Below are positions 21,111-33,870 of a DNA stretch of 40,860 nt, one piece after another. The notes below the pieces were generated by a model that was not told the origin of the DNA, did not search any database, and was given only the letters and a program-made list of their open reading frames with translations. Positions within the stretch are counted from its first letter, which is position 1. Every line of letters starts with the position of its first letter. A program made the position numbers and the translations under genes. The DNA is taken from contig NWUY0300009399.1 in assembly GCA_004151065.3 (NCBI GenBank), positions 60,717 to 101,576 on the forward strand, written 5' to 3'. This stretch comes from Larix sibirica (taxonomy: Eukaryota > Streptophyta > Pinopsida > Pinales > Pinaceae).

Positions 21111-24100
21111 TGAGTTTGTATTGATTTTGTAAAAGTCCTTTGGAGGAAAAACTCCATGTACTGTTTGATTCGGAATGGAATATGTTTGATTCCGTTTAGA
21201 ATATTAATAGTATGCTTTTTTCTTCTAAAAAAAGTAATACATAATTAGAAATATAAGAAAATAATAACAAAATATGACAGAACAAGAGTTTTGTTAATAT
21301 AAAAACAATGTTTACAGGCCTCTTATATTACAGCTATCATTCACTTGATCTTCTTCACAATATTCTTAACAAACCACTTCATAACTTTGAAGCTTTTTTA
21401 AATAAGTTTCAAATATCCAAAATCCTAACTATTTAATATAGTTAAAATACAATTTGTTTATAGTAGAGTTACTATTCACTGATTTCTTCACAATATTCTA
21501 AACTAAGAACTTCATAACCTTGAAGTTTATGTAAGGAGGCTTTAAATGTCCAAAACTCTAACTATTTAACATGTTAAAAATACAATTTTATAATGAAATT
21601 TAATTAATAAATAAACCTTTTTTACATTGATTATTAAACACTAACTTATTTTCACTTTATTATAAAGTTATATTTTATATTATAAAATTATACTTTTATA
21701 GTAAAACAAATTAAAATATAACCTAACATATAATTTCAAGTACACCTACCAACATAAATAAAAGATTTTGAACATAAAATTTCTTATTAATACAATCACA
21801 ATCACTTTATTGCTAAATAAATAAAATTATTTTTTATAGTCAAACAGATTAAAATATAACCCTAACATATATTTACAAGTACACCTACCAACATACATAA
21901 AAGATTTTGAACATAAAATTTCATATTAATACAATCACAGTCACCTTATTGCTAAATAAATAAAATTAACATGAATCAGGTTCAGTCTTCATTATTGCAT
22001 ACTGAATTTACAACAACTATGAAATGCTAGAATTTATTAATAAGAAAATGCTGTTACGAAGCTTCTATGAAGGATGCAGCTTTGTTAATTTATTACAAGG
22101 ATTCTGCTTAATTTAAAGCATTCTGCTATATCTGAACTGCCAAATTACAGGCTTTAGAAGGACTCTGATATGTTGTAATTAACTGTTGAACACCCATAAA
22201 ATATATCTGAACTGCCAAATTACAGGCTTTAGAAGGACTCTGATTTGTTGTAAACAGTTGAACACCCATAAAATAAAATGAAGGATGCAGCTTTGTTCAT
22301 TCATTACCAGGATTCCGATTAATTTACAGCAATCTGCTATATCTGAACTGCCAAATTACAGGCTTTAGAAGGACTCTGATTTGTCTGTAAACTGTCGAAC
22401 ACCCATAAAAAATAAAATAAGGATTTGGATTAATAAAATCCTCTGAACTGATACCTGAACTGACAAAGTACAGGCTTTAGTAAGACTTTTATCTTTGAAC
22501 TGTCAAACAGAACCATACAAATAAAATAAAGTCCTCTGCTATGTCTGGACGGCCAAAGGACTGACTTTAGCAGAACTTTTGTCCTCAAACGGAAAAATAA
22601 TAATCTGGACAAGAGCTTTGTAAGTATATCTCTTTCATTGTTGTCTTATAATCTCTCTTACACTCTAATTACATAATTACAAATGAAGTCGTATGAAAGA
22701 ATGATACGAGATCTATTGGTTTTGGATGCTTACTTACTAATTCTCCCTTAAAATGTTGTGTTAAACAACAATATTCTGATAAACCTATCCTGTCATGTCT
22801 TCTACCACTATCAAATCTATGATACCTTAAATCTTGTTTATTACAAGAGACTTCATATTAATATCAAATATATTAGACCCTAAATCTGGTTTCTTTCTAG
22901 TCACTTCAACAGAGAAAAAAAACAGATTTATTCAAAATATTTTCACTGCAAGAGAATTTCCTGTGGCAAAGTCACTTCATAGCAATTATTTTATCCAACG
23001 GAATTATTGGTCTCTTCGTCTACCATTATTAACATGTAAACGCATACCAAGAAAACAATAAAATGAGTCTGCTGCCTTTCGTTCCTTAACTGATCCTTGG
23101 CAATTTCTCTCCATTTAACAGAAACGTATCTGAAAATCGTTCACTGTTCATTGCTGCACGCAGAACAATGTGGATATCTGGCCAACACTTCTTAAAATCT
23201 CATCTTTTTCATTTATGCCCAGTACCCACCCACCAGCACAAATCCATTTCATTCTTTGGCCAAATCTCATCGTTTCACATATATATACTGATTAGCACAG
23301 ATCCATCAAATCGTTGGCTAGTCATGAGCGGAGAGGGTATCAAATTCCTTCCAGTGCCAAACTCAACAGAACATTGCAAAAAATGGCACTATTTAATCAT
23401 TGTCAGATTCTACCGCTACAGTTGGATACTTCCATTGTTTCTCTTCGAGACGTTTGCGATTCGAACTTGTGTCAAAGAATCCAGATTCTTGAGTTAACCC
23501 GATTCTATGACATGTGCTAAGAATCAAACTTGGATTGCATGTGATAAGGGTCAAATCTGGATTAACTGTGATTAATTTCCACATATTTATGAGCAATCCA
23601 CAGCTCAAACTGACAATGATGTTCCCGAAACTCCCGTTCAGGCTTTTACTAAGATCCAAATGCACGTGTATGTGTAAGAGGTATCTAGTTGTTCGAATCA
23701 ATCAAGAACGTTGAAAACTTCACAGTACAAGGTTTTTTTCCACTTAATATCGGAAATTAAGCTTCAAACTATCAAGCAAAACCTAATTAGTAAATGTGCT
23801 TACTGTTACCATTGATTAAGCAGCTCCCTCATGATCCCCCTGGTGTACTTCACAATCTGAGCTGTATTGCGGTGTTTGTAGTTAATATACGTGTTGACTT
23901 CACAAGTAACGTGACGTACTGAAATTTTATTGATGTATTATCATTGGGAATTTGATTTTCTCTGCAATTATAATAGCGATGCCGATGCAGACAGTCAATG
24001 TAGTACTATAGCTATGGCGTCCCTGTAGATTTGAAAGGAAAACTCACGTCGGTTTTCAACACAGCTACATTCATTTAACTACAATAAATGTACATAGTAC

Positions 24101-27100
24101 TGCTTGAAGTTACAGGTGGAGAAGGTAGCATGAGACGAGACCTGCCGTTTGCAACAAAGTCTCTTCTATGAACGTACAAGATGGAACCCAAAGCTATTTT
24201 GTTTGTAAAATGCCTTGTTACCATCAACCCAAAGAGAAAAATCCAAAGAAAACAAAACTAGGAGTCGGTTATTTGTACGATTTACTGTTCTTACTGGGAT
24301 AATTTTTAAAAATCCGTTTGAAGGACCAGTCAATAGGAAAAGATGTTTGGAGATCAGTTTGGGTGAATCGGCTATGTAGCCTACTTGTTTCAGGGCCGAG
24401 CCATATAGTAATATAACTCCAGAAAAATAATCAGCCATGTAATCTAATCAGAAAAATAATAAGCCATGTTATAATCTACTTGTTTCAGCAGTTTAAGGGC
24501 TGAGCTGTATTCATAAAAATGTTGTTAAAATTTTGGGCTTCTCCAAAAACTCCACCACAGTGCAATTCTATAAGCTACAGTAGCACAATGATTAACCACT
24601 GTAAAAACCTTCACATCAATTCCATAAACTTGAGCCCAATGATTTTCACATTATGAATATGTATTCTGCTTATCTGAGGGCTGAGCTATCTAGTAATATT
24701 CCAATCTAATGTAAAAATAATAAAAATTCAATATAATTTATAATAATGGTGGAAATGGAAAAAAATCAAATTGAATTGATTTGAATAAATCAATTGTTTA
24801 ATTGAGGTTGCTGATTATGTTTAGTATCATGAAAGAAATCCACAATGAAGATTCGCCTACCTTCAGGAATACTTGAACCGAAAGGGCTATGTGTGAAAGG
24901 GGAAAATCCCAAATGGCATTGACTCAAAGAAGGTATTTGATTCAAACATTAGAAACAAAGACAACCTAAAACTGTTAAACGTTTGGAAGCAAAGATTTCT
25001 TCATGGAAATTTTTAAGTACAAATCAAAGTTTATTACAAATTACAGATCTATCCAAGGACAACCTGGTCAGTTCTTCTGATCTTCCTTGTGTTCTTCACG
25101 TATTGAAATTGCATATAACATTTTTGCAAGGAGACCCTGATCAGGATAATTTTAACAGAGAAATAAAACAATACATCATACAAATTAAGATGAGGATAGT
25201 GCAAATGGCCAAATTATTTATTGTGACAGGAAAAAGGATATATCATTGCCGAGCACTGATGATGTGGGAAGCGGGAATTGTTCCAACGGCCTTCAGCATG
25301 GTGCTCCAGTATTGTTTGCCTGCCTGATCCTGGTTCTGTTCCGGCTGTGCTTCTCTGTAGGAATTTGTATTACCCATTGAAGAGGTGCTAGCATTGAGAA
25401 AAGGAATTAAACCGGGCTGGTTGTAAATGCTATTTGAAGTGCAGCTGGTGGAAGATATCAATCCAGGCATGGAGTCACTGGCTATGCCCTGTAACTGGCC
25501 TTCAACAGCCCATAGCGTAGTAGCTGCATGAGAAAGATTGTTATCACATGAATGATTATTATCTATTTGACCCAAACTATTGTAGCCTTGGTCAGTTATC
25601 ATACCATCATGATCAAATGAAACCTTGGATTCAGCATTTATGTTACTGAGAATATTACTTCCTACATTCATATCAATCATGGTTTGTTTGGGTAGATCCC
25701 CTTCGCTATGGAGAAACTGATTCCCACTTTTCATAATTTGAGGACCACACAGACTGTGAGGTTCTGTTTTGATTTGAATTCCATCCAGAGTTGAACATGG
25801 AGATGCAAACCTTGCAATATTGAAGCCGCTTTCATGGCTCAAACACCCACCGCCATTAATGTCTGATCCAGAACATACATTTGTCTGTAAAAACTGGTCC
25901 AAACTCTGAGGTACTGCTCCCTTATAATCTAAGGCTATACCAGGCTGCTGTAGCCATGGTGGGTTAGCCATAGCTTTTGTAAAATTGTACTGATCATTAC
26001 CAAATTCAGATTTGCACGGCCTCATGAAAAGATCAGCGGCGGCTGATCCATTACCGGACATGACTAACGCTTGCCTCAAATACTCTCCTGTCAGCCTTGC
26101 TTCTGCTTCAAGTCTGGCGTTCTCCCATTGGGCCATATTACCAAGACCAGATGTGTTAAAAAATGAAGACTGAATATTCGGAAAACCCAACAGGTCTGTT
26201 CTTGGCCTGTGTGTCACAGGATCAATTCCCATCTGAAGAAGGCGTTTCTTCAAGTGGGTGTTCCAGTAATTCTTGATTTCATTGTCAGTCCTCCCTGGCA
26301 GATGCCCAGCTATAGTAGACCACCTGCAAATTAAGAATACAAAAGTATCAATAACCTCTTTCTTCAAAACCATTCACATGAAATCTACAGGTCACTCAAT
26401 TTCATTACCACTGTCATACTTCTCCCAAGCATTTTTTCCCAAAACACAAAGAATTGGAAACAAATTATCAAACACAGACAACAAATCAACGTTACAATTC
26501 ATTACTTGTTTCCAAGAACAGCATGGAGTTCAATTATAGTCTGCTCTTCCTCAAATGAAAACTGACCACGCTTTATATCAGGCCTTAAATAGTTAGTCCA
26601 TCGCAGCCTGCAGCTTTTTCCACATCTCAGGAGCCCTGAAAAACAAATAGATTTGGATCAGTCAATCTTATCTGCTTACACTATATTCTACTTTATACCG
26701 TACTCAATCTCTTCAACCTGTTATAAATCATGCTCTAATACCACCGTTACAGAAATTTTCATACACGAGGCCATTGTTTTCTGTGTATAATTGGCATTCA
26801 ATCATTGAAAACACAACCCCAGTACCCAAATCTTTCAGCAAAATTACAGCACATAGTAGGACTGTACATATGAAGTCCTATTGGACACTAGAGTACCTGC
26901 TCGCTTAGGAAGGGCACGCCAGCTACCATGTCCATGGCGTTGTATGTAATCTATAAGCTTTTGATCCTCCTCAGGCGTCCATGGCCCTTTCTTCAGCCCA
27001 ATGTTTTTTTCACAACAAGGTGTGCGCCCCATAATAGCCTGATCTCTTCAACCCAATTTCCAAAGCAAGAATTTCTTCCTTCAGGCCCACAGACTCCAAT

Positions 27101-28153
27101 CCTCTTCTGTGCAGAATCTATCAAAGCTATAAAACTGAATAGTTTTTGCTTCTCCGACACGGCGAGGGGAGAACATTTGCTACCATAGACGACTAGATGG
27201 ATTTAACTATATAAACACAAAATTTACAAAGACGACAGAATCTGAAGAGGCCGTGGGAGTGAGATATGCACAGTATATATAACTAAACATGTGGCGGAGA
27301 GGGCCAGAGAGTAATCAAACAGGAGCATGGTTTAGATTTGTGAGCTTAAATTCATATTTACGTTGTAATGAAGTCAACTCTTTTGAAAAGGGCAACGATG
27401 CACCGTCCAGAGAGGTGTCACCTTTACGTGTTCGACAACACGAGGATGGAAACGTCTATCCATCTTTTTCGCAGGCTTACTTATGAGCCATATTATCCGT
27501 ATATTTAATTAGCTGGGAAGAAAAAGATATGTACACGCAACCATTTTTCCTACTCTTGGCCCATAAATCTCTGTAAGTAAGAAAACATGGGCAATAAACT
27601 CTACCTACAAGCCACCACCAAATCTATACTCGAGAAATTTTGGATTTGGCACTGCATCATCATTACCTCATTGCCACCGGATTCTATACATTCAAAATTC
27701 AAATAAATCTAAATTATAGGCCGCTGAGGTTCCCTATTGAGGTGGGCAGATTGTTGCTTGTTTGGGTGACAGTGTATATGTGAAGTTGTTGTCTCTTTTG
27801 GTTGAAATTTCGTCAAGTCATACAACCCTAACAATGAGATTCTTTATTTTAATCAAATAATGTATTTTGTTTTGGAGATAAATGAAATGTTTATTATAAA
27901 TCTTCACTTTATTATTTATTAAAATTTTATGTTCATTTAAAATCCATACTTCATTATTTATTAAAATTCTATTTATACAAAGATAGTTCTTAAATTGAAA
28001 AAGTTTATAAATTATATTATATTTAGGTTAGAAAAAGCAATATATTCAAATATAGAATTAAAAGAAGTTTGTATATTGAAAACTAGTTTCTTAAAGTTAT
28101 GTATTCTATTATGTTCACAAATTTTCTATATATAATATTTTTAAAAAGATAAT
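21111..28153. repeat. 7,043-bp duplicated block, copy 2 (probably artefactual)
   Basis: This is the same sequence as 14067-21109, offset 7,044. It starts abruptly in the middle of a LINE tail right after the N, and its right end continues smoothly into 28154 onward. Copy 1 has the natural left flank and copy 2 the natural right flank, as expected for two overlapping contigs. Both copies of the tandem repeats and small motifs inside should be counted once. Confidence 0.97.
25243..27032 (-). CDS. Second copy of the R2R3-MYB gene (probably assembly duplicate)
   Basis: The exons are 27032-26897, 26635-26506 and 26323-25243, an exact shift of the first gene by 7,044 bp. The translated exons match the first copy completely, and so do the introns and flanks as far as compared. 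A real paralogue would normally show at least some intronic differences. The gene model itself (448 aa, R2R3 domain, same splice sites) is sound, but it should not be counted as an independent locus without read-depth or long-read proof. Confidence 0.9.
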
Positions 28154-28203
28154 AAGGTAAATTTATTTTGTGTTTTTGTTATTTTTCCTTAACTTTATTT
28201 AAG

Positions 28204-28385
28204 TCAAAATAAAACATATTATGTTTTCCCTACTATCTCCCTTCACCACCCACCAAAAGATGTTTTCTTTTATTTTTATGTATCTTACCCTACCGATGTC
28301 AAAATAAAACATATTATGTTTTTCCTACTATCTCCCTCCACCACCCACCAAAAGATGTTTTCTTTTCTTTTTATGTATCTTATTT
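28204..28385. repeat. Two-copy 95-bp tandem repeat
   Basis: TCAAAATAAAACATATTATG starts at 28204 and 28299, with CCACCCACCAAAAGATG in each unit. The copies differ at a few bases. The second duplicated block begins inside the first unit (28238), a plausible place for an assembler to break. Confidence 0.88.
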
Positions 28386-29190
28386 AAAGTATATTTTCAA
28401 AAATACTTTCAAAATCAAATATCTTAATAAAAACTTGGTTAAATGGTAAAATGAAGTTATTTCATATCCAACAAGGTACAAAAATCCATATTCATGTTTC
28501 AATTTTTGGAAATGATCTCACTTACGTAAATGGGTGCTTTCAAGGATCTTTATGAAGTATAAAATATGAAATGAGAAGATGGGAAAATGGAACAAACATG
28601 GTTTCTAAGTTCAATGAAATTGTATGATGTAGTACCTAAGTAAAATGAAGTGTATATATATTGTAATATCAAGACAAAAAAAACTTATAAATTAAAGTTT
28701 AACTTTTCTAAGAAAAGTTATAACTAAATCACAAGAAGTTTGTACATTGTGACACATTGTCTTTGGGTATATTTTATGAAACATTTCTAACATAAAATAA
28801 GAAAAAGTCAAATATAACTAGTTATCATAACATAAACCACAAATTAACTTTTCTCAAAGTAAAGAATGTTCACAAATTGTATGTAAGTGAAAAGAAGATA
28901 CTTTTCTTTGCAGTATATCTTATTTGAAAATATATTATTTAAAGTACTTTCAATTAGCAAACATCTAAATGAAAGTGTGGTTAAATGGTAAATTCAAATT
29001 ATTTCATACTTCAAAGTAGTGATATGCATACCCTTTGGAGCTTATTTCACCCATATAAGTGAAGTGGGTCATCTAAAGCATCCTTCTAAAGTTTAAAATG
29101 TGAAATTATAATTTGTTTAAATGAAACAAACATAATTCTTAAGTTAAATGAAGTTTATGGGTTTGTAATGTCTAAGTTAAAGAAGTCTAT
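28376..29190. repeat. Diverged 540-bp direct repeat
   Basis: Landmarks recur in order 540 bp apart: TATCTTATTT at 28376 and 28916, then GGTTAAATGGTAAA with TTATTTCATA, then GAACAAACAT or GAAACAAACAT, then AAGTTMAATGAA. Divergence is substantial, so it is an old duplication. A fainter third resemblance appears near 34000-34110. It is noncoding. The artefactual copy is at 31144-31958. Confidence 0.6.
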
Positions 29191-29849
29191 CTTGAGTCAA
29201 AAGGTGTGCATGGAAAAATTTAGGGGCAAAAATGTCTAATTTTAGATGTTATTTCCATTTTTTTCTAAAAATGATTTTGCAGAAATTTTATAGAATAAAA
29301 ATATTTTACTTTAAGCATGGTCAAAATCATCCGAAAACTATATAAAATCCGCATAAATTTGAATATTTTTACAAAAATATCACCAAACATTTTATGATTG
29401 AAAATTGAAGAATTAGTAAGATTCCCAAAGTTTTTTAATTTTAAAAAAAATATGAATCCTTAAAATTTTCCCTACAAAAGAGATTTCCGCATTAAATTGT
29501 AACTTCTCAAATAATACATTTACAAAAAAAAAATGTACCTTGTGATTTTCTTTCACCAAGAAAAAGACTACTTCTTGATATTCATAAAGAGATTAAAAAA
29601 TAACAATAATTTCTTACAACCTTAGAAAAAAACTAATCAATTCAATATCTCCATGATATGATAGGATATCAATCCATTCAACAAGCCTATAAAAAAATAC
29701 ATTTCCAAACTTGAGTAAGTTAGAATGCAACTGTGTGCATATGCATCCATAAACAATTAAGAAAGAAAATAGGTTACAGTCATCCAAAGAAAAAAAGAAA
29801 AAGTTAATAGTAGAAACTTTTTTTAGTGATTCCACATACTCCATAAGAG
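29191..29849. other. AT-rich stretch below the LINE fragment
   Basis: No gene is seen. The minus-strand 76-codon frame at 29614-29844 lies just past the RNase H end of the LINE fragment and may be its 3' untranslated region. The same sequence recurs at 31959-32617. Confidence 0.45.
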
Positions 29850-31004
29850 ACTTAATATGCCTGAATTTTAACCACTATATGTTCCTATAGCTCCTCAAAG
29901 AAAAGAACACCTTCACTTGCTCCAATTTCCTTTTTTGATAGATGGTCCACCAATGAATTGAACTATCTATATATATGTTTAAAGGACAAATGATAAAAGT
30001 TTGATTGTAGATCCCTGATGTTGTTTTTCCAATGGTCCAAAAGTTTCACTTGTAAATTAGCTCGCTCAACTACCTAATCTATAAGGACTCTTGAGTCACC
30101 AATCACCTAAAGCAAAAGAAAATATTTTGAATAAGCAAAGAAAAGTAGATCCCAAATTGCTAATAGCTTAACTCTCGTATTTGAAACAAATCCTACATCC
30201 ATCCACAACTAATAATAATGATCATTACTCAATTCGATGACCATCCCTGCACCACATTGATCTGATTGAGTTGATCCATAAAAAAAAACATGATAATATG
30301 GGGATATTAATGGAGTACCGATGATTTGAACCTCGCTAACTAGATCATCTTTGAAAAAATTGCTATAGAACCCAACAATTTTAGAACAAACCTTGAATAC
30401 ATTAGGTTGTACATTATAAAAGATTACAACATTTTGTTTCCTCCAAATTCTCCAAAACACAAACAGAGGTAAATGTTTGAAGGAACTATATTTTGAAATC
30501 CAATTCTCAAAGCAATGAAGGAGATTGTTACCTAATCATTCTTTAGAAGTTTTTGTTTTTGAATTTTCCTGTGTATATATTTAGAAACAAACGACGCATT
30601 TCGGGTGGACATTTCACCCATTCTTTATAATTCCTTTTCAAGGAAGAAACTTCCTTCCATACATGTTGCGAGAACGAATAGTAAAGGACCAAATGCTCAA
30701 TTGTTTCCTCCCCTACAAAACATAGAGAGCAAAAATTAGGACCATATCCACCTCTTTTGATCAGATTACCCAGAGTCATTACTTTGTTTTAAAAAACTAG
30801 CCAACAAAATAGTTTCAACTTTAAAGACACAATTCTTTTCCAAATGTGTTCATACCACCATTTTTCATGAAAATTATCTGATAAGTAAGCAATTGCCTCA
30901 TAAGTCGCCTTGCCATTAACCTATCTAGTTGATGTGTTCCAAACCAAACAATAATGTTGTTGATGTGTTCCAAGATCAAATAATAGTGTCGTCCTCATTT
31001 ATGA
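29850..31004 (-). pseudogene. LINE ORF2 3' part (zf-RVT and RNase H), truncated by the N
   Basis: On the minus strand, VNGKATYEAIAYLSDNF (near 30920) leads into the zf-RVT domain at 30779-30543 (GPNFCSLCFVGEETIEHL). RNase H follows: FFYGSTQSDQCGAGMVIEL near 30280, VIGDSRVLID near 30100, and HLSFKHIYR then LVDHLSKKEIG near 29940. The first catalytic Asp is Tyr (FFYGS), and TAG codons interrupt the RNase H part. The upstream ORF2 is cut by the N at 31005. It is a different LINE family from the one at 1500-7860, judging by its sequence. Confidence 0.82.
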
Positions 31005-31005
31005 N
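31005..31005. other. Single N joining the two 2.8-kb block copies
   Basis: The N interrupts a LINE coding region on its left and restarts the 2,767-bp block at its first base on its right. The pattern is the same as at 21110. Confidence 0.9.
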
Positions 31006-33772
31006 TCCCTTCACCACCCACCAAAAGATGTTTTCTTTTATTTTTATGTATCTTACCCTACCGATGTCAAAATAAAACATATTATGTTTTTCCTACTATC
31101 TCCCTCCACCACCCACCAAAAGATGTTTTCTTTTCTTTTTATGTATCTTATTTAAAGTATATTTTCAAAAATACTTTCAAAATCAAATATCTTAATAAAA
31201 ACTTGGTTAAATGGTAAAATGAAGTTATTTCATATCCAACAAGGTACAAAAATCCATATTCATGTTTCAATTTTTGGAAATGATCTCACTTACGTAAATG
31301 GGTGCTTTCAAGGATCTTTATGAAGTATAAAATATGAAATGAGAAGATGGGAAAATGGAACAAACATGGTTTCTAAGTTCAATGAAATTGTATGATGTAG
31401 TACCTAAGTAAAATGAAGTGTATATATATTGTAATATCAAGACAAAAAAAACTTATAAATTAAAGTTTAACTTTTCTAAGAAAAGTTATAACTAAATCAC
31501 AAGAAGTTTGTACATTGTGACACATTGTCTTTGGGTATATTTTATGAAACATTTCTAACATAAAATAAGAAAAAGTCAAATATAACTAGTTATCATAACA
31601 TAAACCACAAATTAACTTTTCTCAAAGTAAAGAATGTTCACAAATTGTATGTAAGTGAAAAGAAGATACTTTTCTTTGCAGTATATCTTATTTGAAAATA
31701 TATTATTTAAAGTACTTTCAATTAGCAAACATCTAAATGAAAGTGTGGTTAAATGGTAAATTCAAATTATTTCATACTTCAAAGTAGTGATATGCATACC
31801 CTTTGGAGCTTATTTCACCCATATAAGTGAAGTGGGTCATCTAAAGCATCCTTCTAAAGTTTAAAATGTGAAATTATAATTTGTTTAAATGAAACAAACA
31901 TAATTCTTAAGTTAAATGAAGTTTATGGGTTTGTAATGTCTAAGTTAAAGAAGTCTATCTTGAGTCAAAAGGTGTGCATGGAAAAATTTAGGGGCAAAAA
32001 TGTCTAATTTTAGATGTTATTTCCATTTTTTTCTAAAAATGATTTTGCAGAAATTTTATAGAATAAAAATATTTTACTTTAAGCATGGTCAAAATCATCC
32101 GAAAACTATATAAAATCCGCATAAATTTGAATATTTTTACAAAAATATCACCAAACATTTTATGATTGAAAATTGAAGAATTAGTAAGATTCCCAAAGTT
32201 TTTTAATTTTAAAAAAAATATGAATCCTTAAAATTTTCCCTACAAAAGAGATTTCCGCATTAAATTGTAACTTCTCAAATAATACATTTACAAAAAAAAA
32301 ATGTACCTTGTGATTTTCTTTCACCAAGAAAAAGACTACTTCTTGATATTCATAAAGAGATTAAAAAATAACAATAATTTCTTACAACCTTAGAAAAAAA
32401 CTAATCAATTCAATATCTCCATGATATGATAGGATATCAATCCATTCAACAAGCCTATAAAAAAATACATTTCCAAACTTGAGTAAGTTAGAATGCAACT
32501 GTGTGCATATGCATCCATAAACAATTAAGAAAGAAAATAGGTTACAGTCATCCAAAGAAAAAAAGAAAAAGTTAATAGTAGAAACTTTTTTTAGTGATTC
32601 CACATACTCCATAAGAGACTTAATATGCCTGAATTTTAACCACTATATGTTCCTATAGCTCCTCAAAGAAAAGAACACCTTCACTTGCTCCAATTTCCTT
32701 TTTTGATAGATGGTCCACCAATGAATTGAACTATCTATATATATGTTTAAAGGACAAATGATAAAAGTTTGATTGTAGATCCCTGATGTTGTTTTTCCAA
32801 TGGTCCAAAAGTTTCACTTGTAAATTAGCTCGCTCAACTACCTAATCTATAAGGACTCTTGAGTCACCAATCACCTAAAGCAAAAGAAAATATTTTGAAT
32901 AAGCAAAGAAAAGTAGATCCCAAATTGCTAATAGCTTAACTCTCGTATTTGAAACAAATCCTACATCCATCCACAACTAATAATAATGATCATTACTCAA
33001 TTCGATGACCATCCCTGCACCACATTGATCTGATTGAGTTGATCCATAAAAAAAAACATGATAATATGGGGATATTAATGGAGTACCGATGATTTGAACC
33101 TCGCTAACTAGATCATCTTTGAAAAAATTGCTATAGAACCCAACAATTTTAGAACAAACCTTGAATACATTAGGTTGTACATTATAAAAGATTACAACAT
33201 TTTGTTTCCTCCAAATTCTCCAAAACACAAACAGAGGTAAATGTTTGAAGGAACTATATTTTGAAATCCAATTCTCAAAGCAATGAAGGAGATTGTTACC
33301 TAATCATTCTTTAGAAGTTTTTGTTTTTGAATTTTCCTGTGTATATATTTAGAAACAAACGACGCATTTCGGGTGGACATTTCACCCATTCTTTATAATT
33401 CCTTTTCAAGGAAGAAACTTCCTTCCATACATGTTGCGAGAACGAATAGTAAAGGACCAAATGCTCAATTGTTTCCTCCCCTACAAAACATAGAGAGCAA
33501 AAATTAGGACCATATCCACCTCTTTTGATCAGATTACCCAGAGTCATTACTTTGTTTTAAAAAACTAGCCAACAAAATAGTTTCAACTTTAAAGACACAA
33601 TTCTTTTCCAAATGTGTTCATACCACCATTTTTCATGAAAATTATCTGATAAGTAAGCAATTGCCTCATAAGTCGCCTTGCCATTAACCTATCTAGTTGA
33701 TGTGTTCCAAACCAAACAATAATGTTGTTGATGTGTTCCAAGATCAAATAATAGTGTCGTCCTCATTTATGA
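31006..33772. repeat. 2,767-bp duplicated block, copy 2 (probably artefactual)
   Basis: Same sequence as 28238-31004, offset 2,768. Here the LINE reading continues past the block end into 33773-33870, whereas in copy 1 it stops at the N. This shows that the right flank of copy 2 is the natural one. Confidence 0.97.
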
Positions 33773-33870
33773 GTCTATACCATTATGAGATCAACCTTTG
33801 ATAATTTTATCCCATTCTACGGAAAGCTCTCCTTCTAAACCAATACCAATATTATTAGATCGAAACTTGT
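32618..33870 (-). pseudogene. LINE ORF2 3' part, second copy with more upstream sequence
   Basis: It carries the same zf-RVT and RNase H remnants as 29850-31004, shifted by 2,768. Beyond the block border it adds GIGLEGELSVEWDKIIKG (minus strand, near 33820-33770), the segment expected just upstream of zf-RVT in plant LINE ORF2. Further upstream the sequence is no longer recognisable, so the element is 5'-truncated or decayed. This copy shows the natural right border. Confidence 0.78.

Larger units (their letters stand above)
28238..31004. repeat. 2,767-bp duplicated block, copy 1
   Basis: It recurs at 31006-33772 with a constant offset of 2,768. It holds part of the 95-bp repeat, a diverged 540-bp repeat and the 3' part of a LINE. 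Its right end is cut by the N inside the LINE coding region. Confidence 0.97.

Noticed and set aside
14067-28153. Recent biological tandem duplication of the MYB gene
   Set aside because: Exact length match, no differences seen in noncoding DNA, and a single N exactly at the junction favour an unmerged contig overlap.
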